This document shows, piece by piece, positions 42,321 to 53,148 of a DNA stretch of 64,000 bases. The notes beneath the pieces were generated by a model. That model was not told where the DNA came from. It did not search any database and was given only the letters and a program-made list of their open reading frames with translations. Where the stretch lies: the NCBI RefSeq assembly GCF_013368755.1, contig NC_049561.1, positions 558,001 through 622,000 on the forward strand, read 5' to 3'. Within the stretch, counting starts at the first letter, position 1. Each line of letters starts with the position of its first letter. This DNA comes from Talaromyces rugulosus. Its lineage: Eukaryota; Ascomycota; Eurotiomycetes; Eurotiales; Trichocomaceae. The position numbers and the translations under genes are program-made.

Positions 42321-43673
42321 TATAATTTATTAGACCTGTAGACATATCAATATCAGTTAGCTAAATTCTTTTCAATCATGCCTATGTTTGTGTTAACTGG
42401 CATTACATGTAGTAGATGGGCACGAGGAAGTCTTCAAGCAGTTTATTTTGTATAGAAATATAACCTATTACTATTGCTTCTCGATACCGAGTCGCCTCCT
42501 AGTCGACCCCTAATAGGTTCCATACAATTCAACCAGTCATCTTAGACACCCACCAGAGTAGTCCTTGACCGCTTCACAATTATTAAGGGTTTACCTTTCT
42601 ATCAAGGAATAAAAGGATTATTAAAAAAATTCTATTGAAAATATAGAGGAATAGATAAAATTTAATTAATCTAACTGCGCATTCTTAATATATACACAGC
42701 CAAGGGCCTTTACTGTTTTTTAAAGTATAAAACAAGCCTCTTTTAAAAAAGATATAGATTAAGAAAGTTAGTATAATGTTTCTTAGGCGTAGCATTCACT
42801 TTAAAGAGTAAATAATAAAGAATTCAAAGATTAAATTTACCAGAAATTAAGAGCTTTATTACAATTTAATAGATAGATTCCTAAGGCTTTAAAGCCTGAT
42901 ATAATTATAAATTTAGCTAAATATTTAGTTTCAATTAAATTATATACTGTGGTGCAAGATATGACTGCCCTGGTAAAAGGGCGAGCGTGAGACGTAGCAG
43001 GGTGTATATCAAACCGTCGTTCCGTTGCAAGCAGGGCACATAGAAAGTGGACCAATGAAGAGACTCTTAGACAAACACAATTCAATTCTCGACACCGGCC
43101 GCGCCTGGTGTCATATTCGCTTCTCTGTCCTCCCTGTCGATCACGTACATGTGCTCCTAGCATTATGACTGTAAACTCTCAACGATGCAGGGGAACGAGT
43201 CTCACTGATATTATCAGGAGGATCGTGAGGCTGTTCAAACGACCTCATAAAGATGACACCGTAAGTGACGGGTCTGCCTGATACCTCAAGCATGGAACCG
43301 CCAACGTAAACTGTATGCTCCGAGACAGATACTTGTTGAGTTGACGTCACATTGCTTGACTAAAAGCATACCCGAATAACTAGCAAGCGCAGCGATGTTG
43401 CATTTACGTTTCTCATACTACTATAAAAATACTAGCGTCGCCCATAAAAATGAGGAAAACAAAAAACTATTAGACGGCCCCAAAAAATCTACCATCAATT
43501 GTGTGGTTAGCTACGGGTCGCCTTACACCACGTTACACATGAAACTTTAGGCGTCCAATGAAGGGCTGTCTCGAGCAAGTTCTAATTTGCAGATGGCTCA
43601 TATAAAGAACCATAAAATCCTCAGAACACACTTCCATCAGTCGAACCCAACTATCTTTAAACTATCTTTCAAA
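42321..43673. repeat. AT-rich region with LTR-like fragment
   Basis: 1.35 kb. About 42,480-42,600 resembles 63,625-63,740 (shared order of words such as CCTAGTCG, TAGGTTC, CAGTCAT/TAGTCAT, ACACCCACCAGAG/ACAACCACTGGAG and CTTCACAATTATTA/CTTTACAACAATTTATTA), so it is probably the end of an LTR. 42,600-42,960 is very AT-rich, consistent with RIP-decayed internal retroelement DNA. The rest shows nothing. Confidence 0.45.
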
Positions 43674-44201
43674 ATGTATGGCTTCCAAACCCTCCTCGGC
43701 GCTTCTGCCACCATCCTCGCAATCCTGTCTCCAACAACTGCCCGATTGACAAGAAAAAACGAGCAGAGCGCCACCGCGTGTTGTGAGGAAATCGAAGACT
43801 GCTACACTCTTAGCGGGAAGACCGACGACGGGCTCAATTGGTGCGCTGGGTACTGGACGGGTACAACAAACTGGACCCAAGGCGATGCCGACACGGCCAA
43901 ATGCCTGACCAACCTTCATTATGTGCAAAACGACAAATGCATCACGAAATCTGGCAGCTCCTGCGACAACGGCGACTCATCGCCTGATGTGGCTAAGGCG
44001 TACGACACCTTTTTATACGGCAATTACCAGCTATCATCGAATGACTCAAGGGCTATTCAAGCGGCGATGGATGCGATGGTTGGAAAACAAATCGATCTTG
44101 ACGTTGATGCCGGTTCGGATGGATATATTGTGTTTGTCCATGTTGCTGACAATGGGTCGGGGATTAATGGGATCGAGGTGTATAACTCAGGAGGTTGCTA
44201 G
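43674..44201 (+). CDS. Small secreted cysteine-containing protein
   Basis: An open frame of 175 residues from the ATG at 43,674; 29 codons upstream are also open but give no signal. The N-terminus (MYGFQTLLGASATILAILSPTTARL) is a clear signal peptide. The mature part has eight cysteines (ACC, DC, WC, two KC, SC, final GC) and sequons NWT and NDS. Its closing block VDAGSDGYIVFVHVADNGSGINGIEVYNSGGC suggests a compact beta fold. No family was recognised. Size, secretion and disulphide potential are those of an effector-like or hydrophilic surface protein; this is inference. It stands alone between AT-rich DNA and the transposon nest. Confidence 0.7.
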   Translation: MYGFQTLLGASATILAILSPTTARLTRKNEQSATACCEEIEDCYTLSGKTDDGLNWCAGYWTGTTNWTQGDADTAKCLTNLHYVQNDKCITKSGSSCDNGDSSPDVAKAYDTFLYGNYQLSSNDSRAIQAAMDAMVGKQIDLDVDAGSDGYIVFVHVADNGSGINGIEVYNSGGC

Positions 44202-44939
44202 GTCATCCTCACTCCGGCCTACACTGTAAAGACAGGGTTGACCCGAGAACAATGTATAACAGGTACGATAATGATAACACGAGACAGGTCGAATTCAGTT
44301 GGCCCTTGAAAGTTAAATATGCCACCGTGAATATCAGAACTTTCATAATGTTTTCTAATAAACTACAAGTGTAGTGGAGCGTGAACGTCAGGAGACCCGG
44401 AACAGCTTCCAAATTTTCGTAGAGATGGTAGTGGCCTTAGAGCTAAAAACTATAATAGTTAGTTATATATATAATAGTTAAGGACTGATCTTTTTTCTAG
44501 ATTATTTTATTATATCTTTTATGAGTGGCCTGTAACCATGTGGATTGATTACTTATTTTTCAGTGTTCAGAACAACTACTGACCTTGTCAATCCTTTGCG
44601 CCTTGTTCAATATAGCCAAATAAGCTAGGAGTTATGTGCTCGGAACTTTGTACTAATATTACGCTACAAATTATTCTACCCTTCGATTTAGCGTTTTTAG
44701 CGCGCTTGCTGGTGGATCTAGCGCCTAAAAGTACGTATACTGTATAGAGATCCGATCATGTGACTAAGCAATACAAATCTATCAAACATGGGGAGGGCGG
44801 AAACAGACGGCAGAAAATAGGCCGCTCGGCCGTTATCTCGGGGAGACATGATTTTTGGTTTTCGTAGAAGCAGCACACGCAGCATGCGGCCGTCACAACA
44901 CAAACCTCTCTAGTCAAAAAGTCAGCGTGTCTTCTGCCA
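44202..44939. other. Intergenic, AT-rich
   Basis: 738 bp between the secreted-protein gene and the tRNA-like gene. Includes TA-repeat stretches near 44,450-44,480. No gene seen. Confidence 0.5.
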
Positions 44940-45015
44940 GCCCTTATGGCCCAGTGGTACGGCGTTTCACTTGTATGAGATGAAAAGATCCTGAGTTCAA
45001 TTCTCAGTGGGGGCA
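44940..45015 (+). tRNA. tRNA-Thr(UGU)-like gene with 4-nt insertion in anticodon loop
   Basis: The acceptor stem is GCCCTTA (44940-44946) with TGGGGGC (45008-45014), 7 pairs including two G-U. The A box TGGCCCAGTGG (44947-44957) is canonical. D-loop has GG at 44956-44957. The anticodon stem TTTCA (44965-44969) pairs perfectly with TGAAA (44981-44985). The T arm CTGAG/CTCAG encloses TTCAATT. A run of T (45018-45026) ends Pol III transcription. The anticodon loop is CTTGTATGAGA, 11 nt: CT-TGT-A, then four extra bases TGAG at the canonical intron site 37/38, then A. Either a tiny intron or a disabled tRNA. Antisense ORFs over it are shadows. Confidence 0.65.
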
Positions 45016-45228
45016 AGTTTTTTTTTCATCTGATCTCTAACGAAAGTAGCTTTCGTAAATTGAATTACTTTAAAAGGCTTAGAGATCAATGTGTTCCACA
45101 CCCCAGCCGGGACAGGCGTAATTCTGTTTAAAGTGGCCTTTTTAAACCCTATAATTTCTCAAACAATTGTAATGCCGGCTCGGGACCTGGTCCGGCTTCC
45201 TGGTAAACACTTGCAACCCTATTCCGAT

Positions 45229-45743
45229 TGTGACGGTCCTGACCCAGGCCTCGGGAACCAGCAGTGGCGGCCTGAGGCACCACCAGGGAAAGGGAACCGA
45301 GAGCGGTACTGAGATGGGAATAACCTCATATAGAACCATAAAGGGAATAGACTGATGCACACAAAGGAATATTTCTTATATAACTAGTGGGGGAGGTTTT
45401 TTCTCTTCCTCTTTCCCTTCTTATGTTTGGTTTTCTTGTTGTAGAGTACTCTTAGAGAATAGGAATTGATGTTACGGGCTAGGTCCCGTCTTACTGGCCT
45501 TATGTAGGTCCAGGAATTGAGTAGATTCGAACGTGAGAAAGAGAAGGAAAAGGTTCGCAGGGGTTCGCATTGTCGAATGTCGATACAGGCGAGTGTGGGT
45601 CCCGGGGGCGCCCTAGCGAATCTGGTGTAGCGTCAGGGGGTTCTTCTATGGCGAACCAGGTGCGGACCAGGTGCGGTTATTCTACGAGAGCGAAGCCTGA
45701 GTATCCCAGGGGCTAAGACCCTAACAATTGACTTGTCATTATA
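45229..45743 (+). repeat. 5' LTR of outer Gypsy element, split by solo LTR A
   Basis: Starts TGTGACGGTCC, ends TCATTATA (RIP form of TCGTCACA). A 257-bp solo LTR plus its 5-bp TSD copy interrupts it at 45,470. The remaining 253 bp align with the 3' LTR with mostly C/T and G/A differences. Confidence 0.85.
45470..45726 (+). mobile_element. Solo LTR A (257 bp)
   Basis: TGTTACGGGC...GACCCTAACA, flanked by perfect TSD ATTGA (45465-45469 and 45727-45731). It is GC-richer than its surroundings and sits inside the 5' LTR of the outer element. The same sequence occurs reverse-complemented at 60405-60661. Confidence 0.92.
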
Positions 45744-47385
45744 TAAAACTAAATATCACTTCCTTTATCTTTTACTTAAAACTGTAAAGCTTGTATAGCA
45801 GTGTCAGTAATTTAACTATCGCTCAAGCTATATCTTAATCTTTTTATTGTATTATTATTAAGTCTAGAAGATTAAGATGGTATGATTAGTAAGTATAGAT
45901 AAAGATTGTTAAAGGCCAGTATAAGAGGCATAGGCAGATCTAATAGAGGTAAATAAGTCAAGAGAAGTACTAGAACGTTGTTTAATCTTTAGTCTAAAGG
46001 ATCTTGAGCTAGATAAATATCTGTTATTTATATAGATAAATAAATAAGAATTTTTGTTATTTTATTGCACTAATCTCCAGAGATTGTTTGATTGAATATA
46101 TAAATAGTAGGATAAGAGTGCATAGTAAGTAGAGGATTTAAGAATCTAGAATAAGAAAGAATAGCAGAGCTTGATAGTTAAAGTTGTCAACCTTAAGCAG
46201 ACTATCTATGACTAGACAGCTGCTATAAAGAAGCTTATTGAGGAGTGTAATACTGCTTAGAATAAAGCTGATAAAACTAGATAGAATACTCTAGCTCTAA
46301 AAGGGAAGCATATTAAGAGTATTAAGTTATTAGATAGGCAGGTACTAGTGGATGAGAAGGACTCTTAAGTTTGAGTTATAGCTTATTGATGTTGAAAAGA
46401 AACTTGAAGCTAATACTAATCATTATTCTACTATCTAGGCATGTATAGTCTATGTAAAGAGTATATATAAAAGAGAAGCAGCGAATTATCTATTTGCTTG
46501 TATAAGAAAGGACTTACCTGATTGATATTATGATATAGACAATATCTTTAACCACCTTTGTATTCTGTACTAGGACGCCAATAGGGTTATTAATATTAAG
46601 ATGGAACTGCGACGCCTTATAATAAGAAATACTAAGTTCCAGTCTTTTTTTTTGTAATTTGTACTGCTTGCTTAGAATACAGGCTTGGCTGCTAGTAAGT
46701 AAAAAGAGGATCTGTTTTATAAATTATTCTTTAAATTACAATGCGCAATGATTAAAGAGAGTAATGACCCATGCGTCTTATACTAAGAATTTATTAAGGA
46801 ATGTAGTATTACTACTAATTGTTTTGAGTAGATCAACACCAGTGAGAAGTATATATATCTATATAAGACTAATACATATCCTAGACTTAATAAGAGCTAC
46901 CTAAATTCAGCAACTTTAAAAGCGAAGAATAGATCAGAAGGCCTACTATAATTAGAATAAAAAAAACTGATAAAGAAGAATAAATGCTTTAATTATAAGT
47001 TGCCAAGATATAGAGCATTTGATTACCTTCTAAAGAAGAAAGTATTAGAACTAAAGAATCTTAAGGAAGTCAGCCTATTAGAGAGTTAGTTAGAAAATAA
47101 TTATATTTAGAGAAAGACTCCTCTCTAGATATTGCGAGTATTGATTTATCATTTTTAGATCTTTTCTAATTATTAAAGAAAGAGCAGGATAGTTTAGTCT
47201 TATCTATTTGATTAGCTAAGAATAGACTTTTTATTACTATTAAAGCATTAATGGACACTAAAGCAAATGGTTATATTTTCTTTAATATTTTTCTTACTAA
47301 GAAGCTTGCACGCTATTTCTAAACTTATGTAATCCCTTTAAAATAATTCTATACAGTGAAAGGATATAATAGCAAGATAGCTGCA
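45744..47385 (+). pseudogene. Outer element gag and protease, first part, RIP-decayed
   Basis: Stops in all frames. Recognisable gag text near 46,490-46,640 reads PDYYDIVDNIFNHLCILY then DANRVINIKMELRRL. The CCHC knuckle near 46,990 survives as KCFNYKLPRYRAFDY, with Cys changed to Tyr. The protease motif near 47,240 reads ALMDTKANGYIFF, with Lys in place of the active-site Gly. The protease frame is cut at 47,385 by the inner Gypsy element and resumes at 54,668. Confidence 0.75.
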
Positions 47386-47714
47386 TGTAAAGTGGGTGGT
47401 GTCTGAAAGACTTATATATGAGGGAGTTGGAACCTACTGGGCTCTGAGGGGGTTCCTACTAGGAGTCGAGGCAGTATATAAAGTAAATAGATATGGGTTA
47501 TATTGATATAGAATAAACCGCTTGAGCCCCTTCATCCTGGGGGATGGGGTCTCAAGCTTATAAGCCTGATCTAGATGAGATCCTACTTCCTAACAGGGTT
47601 ATATTCACCGAGCATGAGGGGTAGATGCATCCTTTGTGATGTATCAACTCAACCCGCGGAGGATATGCAGGCCTTTGTAAGCCGGATCGGCATCCCCGAG
47701 CCTGGCACTTCACA
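47386..47714 (-). repeat. 3' LTR of inner Gypsy element (element orientation)
   Basis: 329 bp, on the plus strand TGTAAAGTGG...GGCACTTCACA. By eye identical to 54334-54662. Confidence 0.92.
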
Positions 47715-48093
47715 ATCCATCCCTCCTGGAAGGGATCGTCCTCGAGACCTTGTATCCGTAGGTTGGGAATAACCTCATGTCTGACGCGGTGGTTGCTGCG
47801 GCAGCCGGCCAATCAAAACAAAGGGCATCACGGTTTCCTGATTCGGAAGGCGGTTTGGTGCAGCAGTGGGTGGGTCCACCCACGCGTGTGTTGACATATG
47901 GGAACTCCAAAAATAAACATGGGATGTTCCTTATCCACGCGCAGCAACACCTTGGTATGTGCCCCTTGTTGATTCCCCTGTCGATTGGTTTCGAGTTGTA
48001 AGCTATCACGGACATTTTGCTAATCTTAAATCATGGTAGTTCTTAGAATCAAGCTTTTTTCTTCGTCCTGTTCTGCTTCTGCCTCTGCCAGCA
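47715..48093 (+). promoter_or_regulatory. Putative promoter and leader of the antisense gene
   Basis: 379 bp between the LTR and the antisense ATG at 48,094. It contains CCAATCA at 47809-47815 and a T/C-rich leader (48,055-48,090), the usual layout before a mould ORF. The start of this interval also serves the retroelement as polypurine tract on the other strand. Confidence 0.4.
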
Positions 48094-49526
48094 ATGGCCC
48101 CCCGCGCCCCCAAGCCCGTTCGTCTCCCAGTTCAGGTGCATGTTGACCTATCCTGACGTTCTTGTAGAAAACCCCAACCCGTCGTGGGCCCTCGGGCTCT
48201 ACTCGTCGTGGCCGCGGTGCTCGCCGCCCTGCTCTGGTAAGTGCTTCCTTGAGAGGCTCCTAGTCGGCTTCGAGTCGGTTCCTAGTGGAATGGCATAGTG
48301 CTTTGGTATCCCGAGTTACCGCAGTTGTCTCTGGGACTTCTCGTAATAGTCATCCAGCAGTTATTAGATCATTGGCTAACAGGTTTGAATAATAGGAGAA
48401 TGTTTTTACTCCCCCTGCCGTCACCACCGAGGAGCTTGACGCACTCCTCGCTGTTGTAAGTAGTTCGATATAGGCTTTCTCAAATCGACCTTGGTTTCCC
48501 CCTCCTAGTAGGCTCCGTCTCGGGGCCTAGGTGGATAGTATATGTAGTAGATACTAATAGGTATATCCAATTTTTAGGAAGATTCGGACTTGTCGTCCCT
48601 TGAGCCCGATGCCGACATGACCGATCGCCTTGAGTCTGGCCCTGCCGGGGATGCCACTTCGGCTCCCTTGGCTGAAAACATGGTGGAGGATGCCGATGAG
48701 ACTCCTCGTCATACACAGGCCGCCTCTGAGACGCCTGTGCCGGTGGCTTCTGCCCCGGGTATCCCTGATGTCCTTCTGTCTGGCGACCAGCCAGACTTTT
48801 CGGGATACTATGACCCTCAATCTGGGGCTCCTTTGTGTGCGCTCGGAGCACGCGGTCTACATCGGTTGACTAGTCAGGAGTCAGCTCGATTGGCGAGGGT
48901 CCCTCCTGCGTACTTTGGTGCCGTCCCTGTGGCGGATGAACGCTTAGTACTTTGGCAGAGCCACCCCTGTTTGCGTTGTGCAAAACTGGTGGGCCGCCAC
49001 CAGAATTTCTGCGTGCGGCGTCTGCCAACGGAAAAGTGTTGTCGCTGTTCCTGTTTGGGAGTAAAATGCGATTCTATACCAGACTCGCAGTTGGCCTCAT
49101 TCCGCATTGTGCAAGCAATGTTCCGCTTGGGCGTGTCTCCAGAGGCCATCCGGGCAGCCGCCGATTGGGTTCGGGTTGTCGAGGGGACGCTCCGTAGGGA
49201 GCCATCCTCGTCACCCTCTCAATCGCGGATTCGCTCGCTGGGACCGTCCGAGTCGGACCGAGTCGCAGCATTGGAAGCCCGCCTTGACCGGATTGAAGGC
49301 ACCATGGGCCAGATTCTTCAAATCTTGAATCGGCAAGTAAGTGTAATCCCTTTTTGGCGTTTGCTTTCAATGGGGCTTTTGCCTAGTCTAGTACTGATGG
49401 TAATAGAATGAATATTTTGGCATTGCGCCTGCCGCTGTCCCTGCTGCTCCTGCTTCCCCTGCCGCCCGCCGCCATGGCGGTGTTTTGTGGAGTCCTCCTG
49501 CGTGGGGTGGTCCTTCGGGACAGTAG
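48094..49526 (+). CDS. Spliced antisense accessory gene of the inner Gypsy element
   Basis: Five exons (48094-48135, 48168-48236, 48396-48455, 48578-49336, 49407-49526) read in phase 0 and encode 349 residues. All junctions are GT...AG. Intron 1 is only 32 bp, so it needs checking. The N-terminus is Pro/Arg-rich (MAPRAPKPVRLPVQ, TRRGRGARR), an acidic Ser/Ala region follows, and about residue 190 holds a cysteine cluster: C-x2-C-x10-C-x8-CC-x-C-x-C-x4-C. A predicted coiled coil (VAALEARLDRIEGTMGQILQIL) and a Pro/Ala-rich tail close it. It looks like a DNA- or RNA-binding zinc protein. Its strand is opposite to gag-pol, between pol and the 3' LTR. Function unknown. Confidence 0.7.
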
Positions 49527-49846
49527 TTTAGTCTTGGTGGTTGGTTTTCTTTTGTTTTTTTGAATAATGAAATCTTCTTTCTCGTCGTGCGATTTCCTCG
49601 TAGAATCCTCGTTAAACCTGAAACCCGGTGGGAAAAACAGGAAGAGTGATTCCGGAGCACAGCCGGCTCCCTCTCATGGCCAAGTAGTAATCCTTGTTGG
49701 TGGTGCCAAGGGGTGTAGTGGAGGCGAGGAGGTCATATTTATATACTAGGACGGTTCCGAGTCGGAGCCTTTGTGGCTCCTAGTCGGCTTCGGGTAGGAG
49801 GCCCCAAAGTGATGAAGACCAAAAAACCTGTTCTTAGGAAAAGGGT
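49527..49846. other. Non-coding spacer between antisense gene and pol, convergent
   Basis: 320 bp holding the 3' ends of two convergent transcripts. It includes one copy of the GTTCCGAGTCGG-type minirepeat (49,750-49,800). Confidence 0.5.
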
Positions 49847-51640
49847 CTATCTTCTTTTTGCTTTGTAGGCTGCCGACTGGTGATATTCCTCAAGGAGTTC
49901 CTTTGCATTGCCGAGGTCTTCTTTATCCAACCATTTGTTCTCATAAGAAGGATATCCAAGCCATTTTACCAAGTACTTGGTTCGTCCGCGGTAGGTGCGA
50001 TGGTTGACGATGGCTTCGATTTCCCATTCTTCTTCGTCATCCACAATAATCGCTTGTGGTTCCCGTTCACTTTCTTCTCCTCTCCGTGGATAATACGGTT
50101 CTAATAAGGAGACATGGAAAACAGGGTGAATTCGACGCCAATTCGCCGGTAGCCGGAGCCGGTAAGCTTGCTTTCCTATCCTTTCGATAACCTCAAAGCT
50201 TCCTTCATATGGGAAGTCAAGCTTCTTGTTTGGCCTAAAGGATTTGAGGTTTTTCATGGATAACAGCACCCGGTCACCCACAGCGTACTCTTTTAGTTGG
50301 TGACGTTTATTGTAATAGGTGGCTTGCACCTGGGTTGCTTCTTCAAGATGAAGCTTCACCTGCTCCCTGATTTCTTTTAATTTCTCGACGCGCTCTTGCG
50401 TCGATTGAACCGTGGAAGGTTCAACATGGTTATCAAAGGGAGGCTTCGGGTCGAAGCCGACTAGGCCCCTAAGTGGGGTCGTCCTAGTGCTTGCATGTTT
50501 CGAGTTATTATAAGCGAACTGAGCTGCTGACAAATGCTGCGCCCAGTCATCCTGTCGCTGGTTCGTATAGCAGCGCAGATAGTGTTCCATAACCTGGTTC
50601 AATCTCTCCGTCTGGCCGTCCGTCTGTGGGTGAAAAGCAGTGCTCAATCGTCGCTTGATTCCGAACTGATACATCAGTTCGGACCAGAATCCGCTAGTGA
50701 AAAGCGATCCTCGGTCAGTAACGATGCTATCCGGGTAGCCGTAGATGTTGAAAACTCTCTCGGTTATTATATCTGCAAGTTCTTCAGCATTAATACTCTT
50801 CTTACAAGGAATATAGGTGCCCAGCTTAGTGAAGCGGTCGACAACGACCAATATAGAGTCATAAACTTCTTTCTGAAGTCTGCTCGGAGGCAGGTCTGTG
50901 ACGAAGTCCATAGACAAGCTTTTACTCGGTCCTGAGGGGACCGGTAATGATTGCAATTGACCATAAGGTCGGTGCCTTCGCACCTTTGCAAGCTGACATA
51001 TCTCACAAGTACGAACGTACTCGTCTATGTCTTGGTCCATCCTGGGCCAATAATACTTTCGACTTATTAAGTCAAGAGTTCTTGCGACGCCGAAATGACC
51101 TGCATATGGGTGGTCATGATGCAACTTCATGAGTTCACTCCGCAGAGCCATATCCTCTGGCACATATACCCTCTCGTGGTAATGTAGGAGACCGTTCTTA
51201 GTACTCCAAGCCGCCTTCGAGTCCCCGACTCGGTTCCTAGTTGCCTTCGAGTCGTTTCCGACTCGGTTCCTAGGTAGGTTCCTAGTTGCCTTCGAGTCGT
51301 CTTCGACTCGGTTCCTAGGCGAGTCCGTTAATTTGGATTTGGAAATCCCGTCCGCCGGAACCATCTTCCGCTGAGAAAAGGCGTCCCCTTCCTGCAGCTT
51401 CCGTACTAGGTCCGCAGTTGACGGCGTCAAAGAGCCAAAAACGTCCTCGGCTTGCATTGCTCCAAGTGCAAGTCTTCTCTGGCAACGGCAGGCTCCGGAA
51501 ACCTGACCGTCTATACGCAAATCCGTACTGGGGCTCTCCCCTCGGGATAAGCTTGCCCTACTGGGACTATCCTCTAGAGATATCAAGCTTGCCAGCCTTA
51601 TGCCGGACTCCAATGCGTTCAATTTCAATTTGTGTTGCAA
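49847..51640 (-). pseudogene. Inner Gypsy pol part 2: integrase and chromodomain
   Basis: A 597-codon open frame. It lies in a different frame from pol part 1, and a one-base change in an A5 run (51683-51687) would explain the break. Integrase: zinc HHCC region (HHDHPYAGHFGVART...CEICQLAK), then DFVTDLP (D), VTDRGSLFTS (D) and HPQTDGQTERLNQ (E), complete. It continues through a GPY-like KKLDFPYEGSFEVIERIG and HPVFHVSLLEPY to a chromodomain (EAIVNHRTYRGRTKYLVKWLGYP...NKWLDKEDL), marking the chromovirus clade, which targets heterochromatin. Its N-terminal part has tandem NRVGxDSKATRN-type repeats. Confidence 0.88.
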
Positions 51641-53139
51641 AGTCGGTAATAATCCGACATCTTCTTCTCCCTCCCCGTCTTCAAAAAGTCCGGGCGTCGG
51701 GATGGAGCGTCTGAAGGGTTCTTTACCCCAGGCTTATATTCAATCTCGAAATCATAAGCCGCTAGAAGCTGAGCCCATCTGGCCTGCTTTGCATTCAACT
51801 TCTTCGCAGTGAAGAAGTAAGTTAAATTATTATGGTCTGTCTGCACCCTGATGGGGTGCTTGCTACCTTCAAGGTAGTGACGCCATTTCTGGAAAGCAAA
51901 TACAATTGCTCCCAATTCCTGGTCATGCACCAGCCAACGACGTTCTGTCTCGCTGTGCTTTTGGCTTAAGAAAGCAACTGGATGCCAGTATACTCGGTTT
52001 CTAGTCGGTTCCGAGTCGGAGCCGACCCGGGTCCTAATAGGATCCGTATCGGAGCCTGGTTGCAGAAGTATGGCTCCTCTTCCAACCTTCGAGGCATCCG
52101 TAATAATCTTGATTCTCTTCTCTGGGTCAAAGTGTCTTACCACCGGAGGACTTTTGAAAGCGTCACGAAGCTCTTCAAAAGCCTTCTTTGCTTCCGGAGT
52201 CAGTTTGAACCCACGAGTCCCCATTTTGGGATCTCCTTTAAGCATCTCAGACAGCGGTGCTGTTATGGTTGAAAAGCTTCTTATAAATTTTCTAAAGAAC
52301 CCAGTAAAGCCCAGGAAAACTTGGATCTCCTTTGCAGACTTTGGTTCAGGCCAGTTCCGAATAACTTCAGTTCGTTCGGTGTCCATCGAGGTTCCTTGCT
52401 CGTCAATGACATAGCCTAGGAATTTTACCCTCTGCTGCATCTCTTCTAGGTATGTGCGCAGGTGTTCCAGTTCTTTCGCCGAGCATGGGTAAAGGGGTCC
52501 ATAAGGAGGGCCCTTTGCACCTGGTTGCAACATAATCTCATGATTGACATTCTCAGGAGGCAGGGTTGCCGCCTCCTTTTCTGAGAATACATCGGTGTAC
52601 TCGTTATAAGTGTCCGGAAGTTTTCCTTCTTCTGGTTCGACTGCTTCTGCAGATAGGAAGAACGTGGTCGCTGTTCTTGCCAGCAGTCCAAAGCGTCGAG
52701 GCGTCTCAATTTTAATCTTGGTGGGCAATTCTTTACTTTTTCGAAATTGCCACTTTTGCCCGCGCCAGGTAAGGATCATGGGATCTTCGTCCCAAAGCCA
52801 GGTCTTCCCTAGGATGGCTTCAAATCCGGTCATGTTGATTACATAGAACCGTAGGGGATAGTTCTTTTCTCTCCCCTTTGTGTCAATAACCGTGGTGTCA
52901 AGGTTGAGGATAGCGAAGCAAGTAGTGACCTGCCCGTCAACGAATTTGACAGGTTGTTCTAGGTTCCGAGTCGGCTCCCAGCCGGCTTCGAGTAGGAACC
53001 TATATGATATAAAATTCTCGTCTGCTCCAGTGTCGAGCATGGCGGTCACCTCGGATCTTGCTTCGGGAAGGTTCAATCTTATGTGAATTGGCATAGCGAA
53101 GTTCTTCGAGTCTTCCTCCTTCCTCAAACTGGCAACCAC
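51625..53139 (-). pseudogene. Inner Gypsy pol part 1: protease and RNase H, RT core missing
   Basis: It is in the same frame as gag, after one TGA (53149-53151). Retropepsin motif AMLDTGADENFIS (D36). Near residue 235 (about 52,434) the text jumps from ELEHLRTYLEEMQQ, the N-terminal edge of RT, to RVKFLGYVIDEQG, which lies after the YxDD palm. The whole fingers/palm region, including the catalytic aspartates, is absent while the frame stays open. The connection domain and RNase H (IITDASKVGRGAIL, SETERRWLVHDQELGAIVFA, VQTDHNNLTYF, NPSDAPSRRPDF) are intact. The ORF closes at 51,625 because of the frameshift. The product cannot reverse-transcribe by itself. Confidence 0.88.
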
Positions 53140-53148
53140 GGGCAGTCC

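Noticed and set aside
44756..45016. Minus-strand frame ending over the tRNA-like gene
   Set aside because: It reads the complement of the tRNA, a common false ORF.
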